Shown here in pieces: positions 17,307-27,603 of a stretch of 64,000 nt of DNA. Where the stretch lies: the NCBI GenBank assembly GCA_945861565.1, contig CAMAUY010000003.1, positions 28,889 through 92,888 of the forward strand, in the 5' to 3' direction. Source of the stretch: Akkermansia muciniphila. Its GTDB lineage: Bacteria; Verrucomicrobiota; Verrucomicrobiia; Limisphaerales; UBA9464. The position numbers were made by a program, and so were the translations under genes. The number at the start of each line of letters is the position of its first letter. Positions within the stretch are counted from its first letter, which is position 1. Below the pieces are notes generated by a model. That model had not been told where the DNA came from. It searched no databases and saw only the letters and a list, made by a program, of their open reading frames with translations.

Positions 17307-18350
17307 CTATTGGACGACTTTGGCCGTGACCCGCTTGGACAACCTGGCGATGTCCGCCGAAGTCACGACCTCGATCATGATAGGGCCGGCGACGTCAGCG
17401 ATGGTTCGAATATTTCCCTTCTCGACTGCGACGCGGATGCGTCGTTGCTCGGTCGTTACAAGATTTGGCTCCACGAGTGTCGCCACGGCGAGGGGATCAT
17501 GGAGCATCACGGTGCCATCGGAGTAATAAGAACCCACTCCGAAGGTCGCCATGAACTGTTTTAGGCGCGGCTCCCACTCCGCCGTCATGGCTGCCATCGC
17601 CTTCGCCACGGGTGTCGGACAATGCTTGATCCGGTCCAGGTCCGAGTTGAGCAGTTTCGTGCGGAAGGTTACCTCCGCCGGGACCAGGGTGATCCGCACG
17701 CCGCTTTCCAAAACAATCCGTGCGGCCTCAACATCATTGCGCAGGTTCGTTTCAAAACGCTCCGGGATCTCTTTGCCCTCGATGAGAATCGGATTCAACG
17801 AACCACCCATGATCACGAACCGGGCGATCTTCGACGCCAATGAGCCGTTCTTTTGCAACGCCATCGCGATGTTCGAAAGCCCGCCAACGGACACGATGAC
17901 GACTTTTTCGTCGGATTCCAATAGAACCTTGGCGATCAATTCCGCTGCCGAGAGGGTGGAGATGCCATTTACCTTTTCACCCTCTGCGAGGATGCCTTTG
18001 CCTTCCCATCCGCCCCAGAAAGGCGTGTGGCCATCAAACGCGTTGGTGCGCCCAGCGGCCACCGGCACGTGATCCTTGCCCATCAAGAGGAGAAGCTTCC
18101 GGGCAATGGCCGACCGCACGGATACGTTTGAGTAGACGGTCGTCACGGCGCGCAGATCGATCTGGGGGCTTCGGGCAGCCAGGACCAGCGCATAGGCGTC
18201 GTCCACGTCCGTGCCGATATCGGTGTCGAAGATGACGGGGATGGGTCGCTCTGCGGCTTGCAATGAGCACATCAGGCAGAAAACCAGCAGAAGCTCGAAT
18301 CGATGGAACAGGACGCTCGTCCGTGTCGTGACTTGCGTGAGAGTGGCCAT
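17307..18350 (-). CDS. Inosine-uridine-preferring nucleoside hydrolase family protein, exported
   Basis: A 347-residue protein with an N-terminal hydrophobic segment (FELLLVFCLMCSLQA) followed by the IUNH calcium-site signature FDTDIGTDVDDAYAL. Further family features are TTVYSNVSVRSAIARKLL, a VIVSVGGLSNIAMAL strand and VIMGGSLNP. Enzymes of this family cleave the N-glycosidic bond of nucleosides using a Ca2+-activated water. The signal peptide suggests scavenging outside the inner membrane. The late catalytic segment is seen as MLHDPLAVA, which holds the conserved Asp. It is 193 bp downstream of nothing on the same strand except the sulfatase, so it may be separately transcribed. Confidence 0.88.
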   Translation of the reverse strand: MATLTQVTTRTSVLFHRFELLLVFCLMCSLQAAERPIPVIFDTDIGTDVDDAYALVLAARSPQIDLRAVTTVYSNVSVRSAIARKLLLLMGKDHVPVAAGRTNAFDGHTPFWGGWEGKGILAEGEKVNGISTLSAAELIAKVLLESDEKVVIVSVGGLSNIAMALQKNGSLASKIARFVIMGGSLNPILIEGKEIPERFETNLRNDVEAARIVLESGVRITLVPAEVTFRTKLLNSDLDRIKHCPTPVAKAMAAMTAEWEPRLKQFMATFGVGSYYSDGTVMLHDPLAVATLVEPNLVTTEQRRIRVAVEKGNIRTIADVAGPIMIEVVTSADIARLSKRVTAKVVQ

Positions 18351-18495
18351 GGCTATGCCCCCAATCTGTCAGACCCGCCCACTGTTACAAATATGTTCAC
18401 GACTGGGCCTACACCGCCGGCATCTACTGGACTGCCTGGTGAATAGCCGCGATTTTGTTTCGGGACCAACGGACGTTTTGCCTCGGTGGTGAAGT

Positions 18496-18525
18496 CGCGG
18501 GCCAGCCCAGGTGGGCCAGCCCGCG
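18496..18525 (-). terminator. Hairpin downstream of the sulfatase gene
   Basis: CGCGGGC pairs with GCCCGCG (7 bp), then a symmetric 2x2 CA/CA internal loop, then GCCCA pairs with TGGGC around a GG turn. It lies 18 bp beyond the sulfatase stop. No U-tract follows on the minus strand, so it may stabilise the 3' end rather than act as a strong intrinsic terminator. Confidence 0.4.
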
Positions 18526-18543
18526 TGTTTCACAAGCAGGGCG

Positions 18544-20112
<1,569 letters not shown>

Positions 20113-20312
20113 TGTTCGTGTTTTGCTTGTCAGTTCGCGCGATCCATGCGCTGCGCAGGCTTAAAGTACAATACTTTCTACTTCTTCAAATACTTGATCG
20201 TCGCCACCACTTTACCGGCATTACCAATAATCTCGGAATGCGCCCGCGCCAAACCTCACAAATCCCTTGTCACTGCCGATTGAACGGGGCAACTTGACTC
20301 TGTGTCATAGGA

Positions 20313-22955
20313 TTGAACAAACCAGATCTACTTAACCGCAGAGTGTTGCTAAACCTAATTCCATTGAGCCTGCACCACCGCACACGTTATCGTGACAAGT
20401 TCATAACTCGACCGGCGGGCAGCACGAGCCTGAGAGGTTGGGTGTGGGCGACTTTCTGCACGTTTGCCCTTGTGTCCGCGTGCATCCGCTCAGTGGCGGC
20501 GACTCCGGGCGGAAAGCACTGGACGTTCGAGCCCGTGAGAAAACCCGCTCTTCCCGCCCTCCCCGGCGGTGTCGAGCCGACGCAAACCGACATCGACCGA
20601 TTTATCGTCGCGGCACTTCAGACTCGCGGGTTGTCCCTGTCGGCACCGCTTACCCGATGGCAATGGATTCGTCGTGCGACATTTGATCTCACCGGCGTCC
20701 CACCCACTTGGGAGGAGGTTCGCGCATTCGTTGAGGACCCCTCCGTCGACGCGAAGGAAAAGGTTCTGGATCGCTTGTTGAACTCGCCACGCTACGGTGA
20801 GCGCTGGGGGCGGCACTGGCTGGATCTCGCGCGCTACGCGGACACGCTGGGCGGAAGTGCCATTGGATTTAGCCGGTTCCCGTTCTCCTACACGTATCGG
20901 GACTATGTCATTCGTTCCTTCAACGCGGATTTGCCGTATGACCGCTTCGTCACAGAACAATTGGCGGCGGATCAGCTGGGACTGAGCGAAAACGATCCAG
21001 CGCTGGCGGGACTTGGGCTGCTGACGGTCGGGATGCAATACCGAAACCGACATGATGTGATCGACGACCAGATCGATGTCATTTCACGCGGCTTGATGGG
21101 TTTGACGGTCGCGTGCGCTCGTTGCCACAACCACAAATTCGATCCGATCTCGACGGAGGATTACTACGCACTCTACGCCACCTTCGCTGCCAGCCGGGTT
21201 CCCGAGTTGCTGCCGATCATTGGCAAGGCGAAGAATGATGAACCGCATCGCGATTATCAACGTGAGTTGGCGCGTCTTCAGGAGAGTCATGACGCTATGG
21301 CGAGCGAACAGAATGACGTGATGCGCAGTCGTCTGCGGATGCAAGTCGGGCTGTATCTGCGCGAGCTCGCGAAAGGGGTTCCGGAACAGGATCTTTCAAC
21401 GGCTTTCCTATCCTATCGCACCGATGATACCCGGCCTCTTGTACTGAATCGTTGGCGGAACTACCTGAAGAAAATGCCCGAAAACGATCCGGTATTCGGC
21501 CCGTGGATCCGACTTTCGCGAATGCCTCCGGCTGAATTTTTGACCGCTTGCTCCAACCAGATCCAGAGTTTCGAAAAGGAGAACGGTGATCCGGCGAAAT
21601 TTAAAGACCCGCATCTCCTCGCCGCGCAGGCGCCTGTGTGGAATCCGCGAGTACTCGAAGCGATTGCCAAGAAGTCTCCACAATCATTGATCGACGTTGC
21701 GGATGCCTACGGGGATCTATTTGCCAACGTGCATCAGACTTGGTTAAAGGGTCTGCAAGCGGCATCCGCTGAAGCCGCCGCCGGTGCCGAGATCATTCCC
21801 GACGAAGACCCGCGGCATCTGGACGTCAATAGTCCGATCAATCGACAACTGCGTCGCCACCTTTACGGAGAAAACACTCCAACCGCAGTTCCCGATGACT
21901 TGGCGGTGCATCTCTTGAACCGGACGGTGAATGACAATTTGTCCGGGCGACGCGGGGCGATACACGATCTCCATCTGAACTCCCCGGGATCGCCGGCGCG
22001 AGCCATGGCGCTGCAGGAGGAATCGTCTCCGGATTCGTTTCATGTCCTGAGGCGTGGGAACCCACTCGACCGCGGCGCGGTCGTTCCAGCGCGCTTTCTG
22101 ACCGTGCTCGATTCGACGAATGCCCCACCGTTTCCGGACGGTCACCGTCGTTTGGGGCTGGCGCGCAAGGTCGTATCGGCGGATAACCCGCTGACACGAA
22201 GGGTTCTCGTGAACTGGGTGTGGCAGCATCATTTTGGACAGGGCTTCATGAAGACTCCGGACGACTGGGGAACCCGAGCGAGCAAGCCGACCCATCCCGA
22301 GTTGTTGGACTACCTGGCGTCGGTGTTTGCCGAAGATCGATGGTCCATCAAGAAACTGCATCGTCGCATCATGCTGTCCTCGGTCTATGCGCAGGGTGCG
22401 ATTGAAGATGCGCGGTCACGCCAAGCGGACCCCGAAAATGAACTTCTCTGGCGGATGCCGCGTCGTCGGTTGGAGTTGGAGGCGATGCTGGATTCCCTCT
22501 TGGCGGTGTCCGGGGAATTGGATCCTGTTGTCGGCGGAAAGCCTTACGATCGCGATACCAAGCCTACGGTGCTGCGCCGTAGCGTCTACGCGTTCGTGAA
22601 CCGGGACATCGTTTCCAATCTTTCGAGCACCTTTGACGCCGCGAATCCGAGTTCGTGCACCGCGCGCCGTCCGGACACTACCGTGCCACAGCAAGCACTC
22701 TTCGCAATGAATTCGGAATTCATCCAGGATCGTGCGGCGGCACTGGCGGCGCGGGTTGGCCCGATTGCTGGGGACGACGATGTTCGGCGAATTCGCGAGC
22801 TGTATCGGCGCGTATACTCGCGCGAACCCGAAGCGGCCGAACAGGAGCGCATTCTTCGCTTCGTGCGCGACGCCGCCCAATCGTCCTCGATTACGGCGTG
22901 GCAACAGGTCGCGCACACGTTGCTCGCGGCGAACGAATTTGCCTTCGTGGACTGA
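20313..22955 (+). CDS. DUF1549/DUF1553 (PSCyt2/PSD1) protein, pair B
   Basis: An 880-residue exported protein, the longest of the three homologues here. DUF1549 features include YGERWGRHWLDLARYADTLG and YRDYVIRSFNADLPYDRF. A CARCHNHKFDPI heme-c-like motif begins at residue 268. DUF1553 features include RRVLVNWVWQHHFGQGF and PTHPELLDYLAS. The insertion between the halves (about residues 300-560) is longer than in pair A. The start is uncertain: 20313 is a TTG, and the GTG at 20442 would begin closer to the hydrophobic signal (WATFCTFALVSACIRSVAA). It is followed after 5 bp by the DUF1501 partner and diverges from the sulfatase. Confidence 0.88.
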   Translation: MNKPDLLNRRVLLNLIPLSLHHRTRYRDKFITRPAGSTSLRGWVWATFCTFALVSACIRSVAATPGGKHWTFEPVRKPALPALPGGVEPTQTDIDRFIVAALQTRGLSLSAPLTRWQWIRRATFDLTGVPPTWEEVRAFVEDPSVDAKEKVLDRLLNSPRYGERWGRHWLDLARYADTLGGSAIGFSRFPFSYTYRDYVIRSFNADLPYDRFVTEQLAADQLGLSENDPALAGLGLLTVGMQYRNRHDVIDDQIDVISRGLMGLTVACARCHNHKFDPISTEDYYALYATFAASRVPELLPIIGKAKNDEPHRDYQRELARLQESHDAMASEQNDVMRSRLRMQVGLYLRELAKGVPEQDLSTAFLSYRTDDTRPLVLNRWRNYLKKMPENDPVFGPWIRLSRMPPAEFLTACSNQIQSFEKENGDPAKFKDPHLLAAQAPVWNPRVLEAIAKKSPQSLIDVADAYGDLFANVHQTWLKGLQAASAEAAAGAEIIPDEDPRHLDVNSPINRQLRRHLYGENTPTAVPDDLAVHLLNRTVNDNLSGRRGAIHDLHLNSPGSPARAMALQEESSPDSFHVLRRGNPLDRGAVVPARFLTVLDSTNAPPFPDGHRRLGLARKVVSADNPLTRRVLVNWVWQHHFGQGFMKTPDDWGTRASKPTHPELLDYLASVFAEDRWSIKKLHRRIMLSSVYAQGAIEDARSRQADPENELLWRMPRRRLELEAMLDSLLAVSGELDPVVGGKPYDRDTKPTVLRRSVYAFVNRDIVSNLSSTFDAANPSSCTARRPDTTVPQQALFAMNSEFIQDRAAALAARVGPIAGDDDVRRIRELYRRVYSREPEAAEQERILRFVRDAAQSSSITAWQQVAHTLLAANEFAFVD

Positions 22956-22960
22956 ATCCT

Positions 22961-24352
22961 ATGACTACCCAATTTCCATCCTCGCGCCGAGAATTCCTCA
23001 AACGCTGCGGCATGGGATTTGGTTCGCTGGCGCTGGCGGACCTGATCTGCCAACCGGGCCACGCCGGCGACATCACGACGCATTTTGCGCCGCGCGCCAA
23101 GCGAGTGATCCATGTATTCCTGAACGGTGGCATGTCGCAGGTCGACACGTTTGATCCTAAACCCGAGCTGACGAAACGCGGCGGGCAGATGCTGCCGTAT
23201 GAGAACTTGCAGACCGAGCGCAAGACCGGGGTGGCGTTGCCATCGCCGTTCACATTCCGGAACCATGGCGAGAGCGGGATTCCGATCAGCGATTTGTTTC
23301 CCCAGTTGTCGCGCTGTGCCGATGATCTGGCGGTTATCCGGTCGATGCATGTCGAACTGCCCAGCCATGAGCTGTCGCTGATGTTGATGAACACCGGTGA
23401 TCAGCGGTCTGTGCGTCCAAGCATGGGTTCATGGCTCACCTGGGGCATGGGTTCCGAGAATCAGAATCTGCCTGGGTTTGTCGCATTATGTCCCGGGGGA
23501 ATGCCGGTCGGGGGCGCAGCAAACTGGCGTTCTGCATTTCTGCCGGGAGCGTACCAGGGTGTTCACGTGGACACGTCCCAGGCCGATCCACGCAAACTGA
23601 TCGACCACATTCGCAACGGACGAATGAGCGCCAATGCTCAGCAGAACCAATTCGAATTACTGAGGGAATTGAACGCGCAGCATTCCGCGTCGCGCCCAGG
23701 GGAAGCGGCTTTGGAGTCGCGGATCCGATCCTTTGAACTCGCCTACCGCATGCAAATGGAGGCGACCGACGCACTGGATGTGGATCAGGAACCGGAACAC
23801 ATTCGTAAGGCCTATGGTGAAGGGCCTCAAAATCGACAGCTACTCATGGCCCGGCGGTTGGTGGAGCGGGGAGTTCGGTTCGTCCAGACGTGGCATGGCA
23901 ACATGCAACCGTGGGACAGCCACTCGAACATACGCACGGAGCATCGCAAGGTGGCGAACGAATGTGACCAGGGCTTGGCGGCGCTGATAATGGATCTCAA
24001 ACAGCGCGGCCTTCTGGACACGACATTAATTTTGTGTTCCGGGGAGTTCGGCCGCACGCCTTCCGTCGAAATGGGGCAGAACGGTTCAGGGGCCGCCCAG
24101 GGACGCGATCATAATCATTGGGGATTTTCCTTGTGGCTGGCCGGGGGTGGCATCAAGGGCGGAACCGTCTATGGCGCGACGGATGAATTCGGATTTCGCG
24201 CCGTTGAAAATCCTGTTTCCGTCCATGACTTGCACGCCACAATGTTGCAATTGTTGGGCTATGATCACGAGCGACTCACCTATCGCTACGCGGGTCGTGA
24301 CTTCCGATTGACCGATGTATACGGGCGTGTGGTGCGCGATATTATTGCGTGA
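22961..24352 (+). CDS. DUF1501 protein, pair B
   Basis: A 463-residue DUF1501 protein with a canonical twin-arginine signal (SRREFLKRCGMGFGSLALAD). Family segments seen are HVFLNGGMSQVDTFDPKP, MGSWLTWGMGSENQNLPGF, MARRLVERGVRFVQTWHG and LCSGEFGRTPSVEM. The ATG at 22961 is 5 bp after the stop of the DUF1549/1553 gene and directly precedes the Tat signal, so I prefer it to the longer open frame that begins inside the partner gene. Function is unknown; the constant pairing implies that the two proteins work together outside the cytoplasm. Confidence 0.9.
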   Translation: MTTQFPSSRREFLKRCGMGFGSLALADLICQPGHAGDITTHFAPRAKRVIHVFLNGGMSQVDTFDPKPELTKRGGQMLPYENLQTERKTGVALPSPFTFRNHGESGIPISDLFPQLSRCADDLAVIRSMHVELPSHELSLMLMNTGDQRSVRPSMGSWLTWGMGSENQNLPGFVALCPGGMPVGGAANWRSAFLPGAYQGVHVDTSQADPRKLIDHIRNGRMSANAQQNQFELLRELNAQHSASRPGEAALESRIRSFELAYRMQMEATDALDVDQEPEHIRKAYGEGPQNRQLLMARRLVERGVRFVQTWHGNMQPWDSHSNIRTEHRKVANECDQGLAALIMDLKQRGLLDTTLILCSGEFGRTPSVEMGQNGSGAAQGRDHNHWGFSLWLAGGGIKGGTVYGATDEFGFRAVENPVSVHDLHATMLQLLGYDHERLTYRYAGRDFRLTDVYGRVVRDIIA

Positions 24353-24417
24353 TTTTCGATCGGGTTGAATCCGCCGTTTCCGCAGTTCGATTTTCTGGAG
24401 CACGGGACCGCGCAAAA

Positions 24418-26592
24418 CTATTTACCCGTCTTTTTTGTTTCCGAGTATTCCAGCAGGTATTTCCTGCGTTGATCGGCGAAGTTCTTTAAACCAATCGTAC
24501 CGCCACCAAAAGGACCCTGACCGCTTCCCTCGATGTCTTTCACAAGCCCTTTGAAAAAATCTTCGGTCGAATCAAGTTTTCGCGTGTCGGCTTTAACATC
24601 CTCCGCGATCAGCGCGTGATAACGCTCGGCGGTTGGGCCAAGCTTACTCCAATCAAGCCATTTCTCCGCAATGTCCCGAACGTAGCCGAGATAGCGTGTT
24701 CGCAGCGAGGGCACCGCCAGAAGTTTCGAGATGAGGGGCTTGTTCGGATCATTGGCTGCCACTAAGGGATCCAGTTCAACTCCCTTTACGGGTGGCAGGT
24801 TGCCGAAACCCGGTCCACCCGGCCCACCCGACCCGCGTCCTCCGGGCCCAACCGGTCCTCCGAAACCACCCCCGGGACCACCGAAACTTGGCGGTGGCAA
24901 CGCTGCCGACAGTCCCGTGCGCAACTCCGGTTCACTCAACGATCCGCTCTTGTCGGCGTCCCAATCGGAAGACCACTTTTCGAAGACGCCTCTGAGTTCA
25001 GCACGAGTGAGCGATCCATTCTTGTCAGCGTCTACCGCCGTGAATAGACCGGGGCCGATGAATCTTCCCGGGCCGAATCCGCGTCCACCACCCGGGGGAC
25101 CAAATCCCTGGGGTGCCGGGACAATGTCTCCGAGCCTCTCGGCGAATTGTTCCTGTGTGACGGTGCCGACCTTGTCCGGATCCAGTTTATTGGACCAAAC
25201 GTCGGCCAATGCGCCCAATTCCTCTCGAGTGAGTTTTTCGTCTGCGTTCTTGTCCCCTTGCGATAAGATCTGAGGAGCCAGCATCATCCCCGGCCCGAGC
25301 CCTCCCCGACCCCCTCCCCGACCGCCGCCTCCGAAACCCGGCCCGCCGGGTTTGACAAACGTCTCGTTCACATCCGCGGGCAGGATGTGAAAGCGCCCTT
25401 TCACATCCTGGTAGATGCTATAGTCGCTGGTTCGAATCCAGTAGCCGTCGTTGTTGATCAGGGCGTTGTCGAGTGCGATGAACTTGATTGCACCGTCAAT
25501 GTCGAGCAATGGGCTCAGGGCTGCCTCCAATTTATCCGGCGGCGTTTCATTGAGAACCTTACACATCTTAATGAATGACGCCCAGACCTTCGGATCATCT
25601 TTGGTCTTGATCGTATAGATCGATTTGTAGACTGCCGGATCTTCGCCGAGGTAGGTGAGTCGGCCCTGGCCGCCGGGATTCCCACGCACTTTCCATCGCG
25701 CGCCCTGGGTCGTGCCAAACCATTCTTTGACGAAGTCCTTGTTGAATTGCTGGAGATTGTTGTAGACGCCCCAACTCTCACCGTTGATGGCGACGCGCGC
25801 GAAATTAGCTTTCGCCGCAGGGAGATATTCACGCGCGATATCCAGAAAGAGTACCGGCCGCAGATAGGTCGGATCTTCGTGGGCATTGATCAAATTCAGC
25901 GTGCGATACCCTCCGATGTGTTGCTCCTTATGCACAAAATCCAGGGCCAGATTCAGGGAACGCTTGCGGCCTTCGCCGATCATTCCGTAGGAAGACATGC
26001 CACGGAAGTGGACCCCCACATCGTGGTAGGTTTTGCCGTCCACGATTAGCTTGGCCGGCACCTCGACATCCGTGTTATGAAAATCCTCCAGTTCTTTTTC
26101 CCAGTCCGCATTCGCGAATTCCAGGAAGAACGTCCGCAACGTCTGCGGATCGTACAAGGGTGCATCAGCAAACGATTTCACGTCGGTCGGCGATAATTTC
26201 ACACCGGGCTTGGCCGGTTCCTGTTTTCCACGCGGCCCACCCAACCCGCCTGGGCCTCCGGGTGGCCCAAAGCCACGCCGGCCGCCCCCTCCCGCTCTTT
26301 CCTTGCGCAGGAATTCACGCGCGGCAATTCGCTCGGCCGCATTGAGATGGCCGTCAGCATCCTTGTCGAATTGCTTCACCACCTTGGTCTCCGGCTGCAT
26401 CATGCCGCCAAATCCACCGGGGCCAGGGCCGCCTGGGCCAAACCGGGGCGGTCCACCCGAGTCGGGGTTGCGGTCGCGTTGGGGCGGATTGTCCTGAGCC
26501 GGCATTGCCGTGGTCAGCGCGCAGCAGCACACGAGCAAGCGGGCGAGGAGTGGTATCCGTGAACGGATTGGTCTTGTCATCCGAGTGTTCAT
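24418..26592 (-). CDS. CotH kinase-family protein with interspersed EF-hands, exported
   Basis: A 724-residue exported protein. After the signal (LLARLLVCCCALTTAMPA) there is an EF-hand (DKDADGHLNAAE), then the CotH domain with RGMSSYGMIGEGRKRSLNLALD, NLINAHEDPTYLR and GRFHILPADVNETF. At least four further EF-hand-like loops follow (DKNADEKLTREE, DPDKVGTVTQEQ, DADKNGSLTRAE, DADKSGSLSEPE), separated by Gly/Pro-rich linkers. The end of the CotH fold (RYLGYVRDIAEKWLDW) resumes after them, so the EF-hands are inserted within the kinase-like domain. CotH of Bacillus phosphorylates spore-coat proteins; the role here is unknown. Calcium control is inference. The ATG at 26592 is chosen because it is closest to the signal peptide. 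Confidence 0.88.
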   Translation of the reverse strand: MNTRMTRPIRSRIPLLARLLVCCCALTTAMPAQDNPPQRDRNPDSGGPPRFGPGGPGPGGFGGMMQPETKVVKQFDKDADGHLNAAERIAAREFLRKERAGGGGRRGFGPPGGPGGLGGPRGKQEPAKPGVKLSPTDVKSFADAPLYDPQTLRTFFLEFANADWEKELEDFHNTDVEVPAKLIVDGKTYHDVGVHFRGMSSYGMIGEGRKRSLNLALDFVHKEQHIGGYRTLNLINAHEDPTYLRPVLFLDIAREYLPAAKANFARVAINGESWGVYNNLQQFNKDFVKEWFGTTQGARWKVRGNPGGQGRLTYLGEDPAVYKSIYTIKTKDDPKVWASFIKMCKVLNETPPDKLEAALSPLLDIDGAIKFIALDNALINNDGYWIRTSDYSIYQDVKGRFHILPADVNETFVKPGGPGFGGGGRGGGRGGLGPGMMLAPQILSQGDKNADEKLTREELGALADVWSNKLDPDKVGTVTQEQFAERLGDIVPAPQGFGPPGGGRGFGPGRFIGPGLFTAVDADKNGSLTRAELRGVFEKWSSDWDADKSGSLSEPELRTGLSAALPPPSFGGPGGGFGGPVGPGGRGSGGPGGPGFGNLPPVKGVELDPLVAANDPNKPLISKLLAVPSLRTRYLGYVRDIAEKWLDWSKLGPTAERYHALIAEDVKADTRKLDSTEDFFKGLVKDIEGSGQGPFGGGTIGLKNFADQRRKYLLEYSETKKTGK
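25381..25410. repeat. Perfect 12 bp inverted repeat inside the CotH gene
   Basis: CAGGATGTGAAA, six unpaired bases, then TTTCACATCCTG. It lies wholly within coding sequence (the segment around YQDVKGRFHILPAD), which is conserved in CotH proteins. The mRNA hairpin may be coincidental. Confidence 0.5.
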
Positions 26593-26638
26593 AAAAATTG
26601 GACCTGTCTTAATGTTCAATCTGCCACCCACGCGGGCA

Positions 26639-27385
26639 TCAGTAATCACGATCAAACGAATAATCGTTGGTGCGCATCAGGATGCGGCCTGGCACCAACA
26701 CGATCCGGGTGAACGCGGCGTGGCCGTCGGCAAAGGTCATGTTCCAGCGGTGATCACCGTAGGGTGTGTGGGTATAGTGCTCTTTCGGTGCCGGCACTCC
26801 GTTCCACGGTGGATAGAACGAACCCGCCTCCCCCATGATGACGAACCGCGACGGGTTTCGAACTTGGGTCTCCCGGCAACTGTTTCCCTCGGAATTGATC
26901 GTCAGCGTGTTCCACTCCACCAGGCCGGTATTTGCCGCGTAGGAAGATCCAGCAATCGAGTACATGGCGGTCTTGGCCGGCTCCCTCGGACAGCGCGAAA
27001 TTTCGACACGGTCGCCGGATCGGTTGATGCCGAGGTAAGGATTCAGCAAACGCTTCGATGAATCCACCAGCGCCCACAAGGAATCGCTGCCGCCCCACCC
27101 CACCCAGGCAAATTGGGTGCTGATCGGCGTTCCATTCGTTCCGATCAAGACCCGGCCGGGAAAGCGGCCGTCGAAATCGGCCCGGTACAGTACCGAGGCC
27201 AAGCCGATCTGGCGCAAATTGCTCAAACACTTGGTGCGGCCGGCTCTTTCCTTCGCCTTTGACAGCGCCGGCAACAGCATCGATGCCAGAATGGCGATGA
27301 TGGCAATGACGACGAGCAGCTCGATCAAAGTGAACGCCGTGATCCGTCGTCGGGCGGGAATCAGCGAGGATGATGGATGTTGCAT
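26639..27385 (-). CDS. Type II secretion-like pseudopilin (DUF1559-like / H-X9-DG type)
   Basis: A 248-residue pseudopilin-like protein. The prepilin leader ends at the cleavage site before [24 protein letters not shown], the diagnostic N-methylated hydrophobic helix. After the usual SKAKERA[14 protein letters not shown] segment comes a globular domain ending near [14 protein letters not shown], which matches the DG-H signature of the PVC-specific family. I start at the ATG at 27385, giving a 16-residue leader; the frame is open 37 codons further upstream. PVC genomes carry many such proteins scattered as single genes and their function is not established. The adjacent CotH gene starts 46 bp downstream. 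Confidence 0.88.
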   Translation of the reverse strand: MQHPSSSLIPARRRITAFTLIELLVVIAIIAILASMLLPALSKAKERAGRTKCLSNLRQIGLASVLYRADFDGRFPGRVLIGTNGTPISTQFAWVGWGGSDSLWALVDSSKRLLNPYLGINRSGDRVEISRCPREPAKTAMYSIAGSSYAANTGLVEWNTLTINSEGNSCRETQVRNPSRFVIMGEAGSFYPPWNGVPAPKEHYTHTPYGDHRWNMTFADGHAAFTRIVLVPGRILMRTNDYSFDRDY

Positions 27386-27603
27386 AATACGCGAAGTTGC
27401 CCACGGTTGACTCCACTGAACGACCACCACTGGCGTATCAAGAATTGGATGGCGGGTCTGGAATGCAAGGACCATTTGGGAACCTCCACAGCCCACGATG
27501 TACCCGACAAACCATTGATGTGAATATTAAGAACAACGCATGGCGCGCCCGATGGAACAACGACAACGATCCCCACGCCGCGATTGGAGTCCGGGGCGCC
27601 TTG

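Noticed and set aside
22655-22960. Upstream in-frame extension of the DUF1501 gene of pair B
   Set aside because: It lies within the DUF1549/1553 gene and is not DUF1501-like; the Tat signal follows the ATG at 22961.
25429-25439. GGTTCGAATCC, a tRNA T-arm-like sequence
   Set aside because: It is inside the CotH gene in frame, and no acceptor or anticodon arms pair around it.
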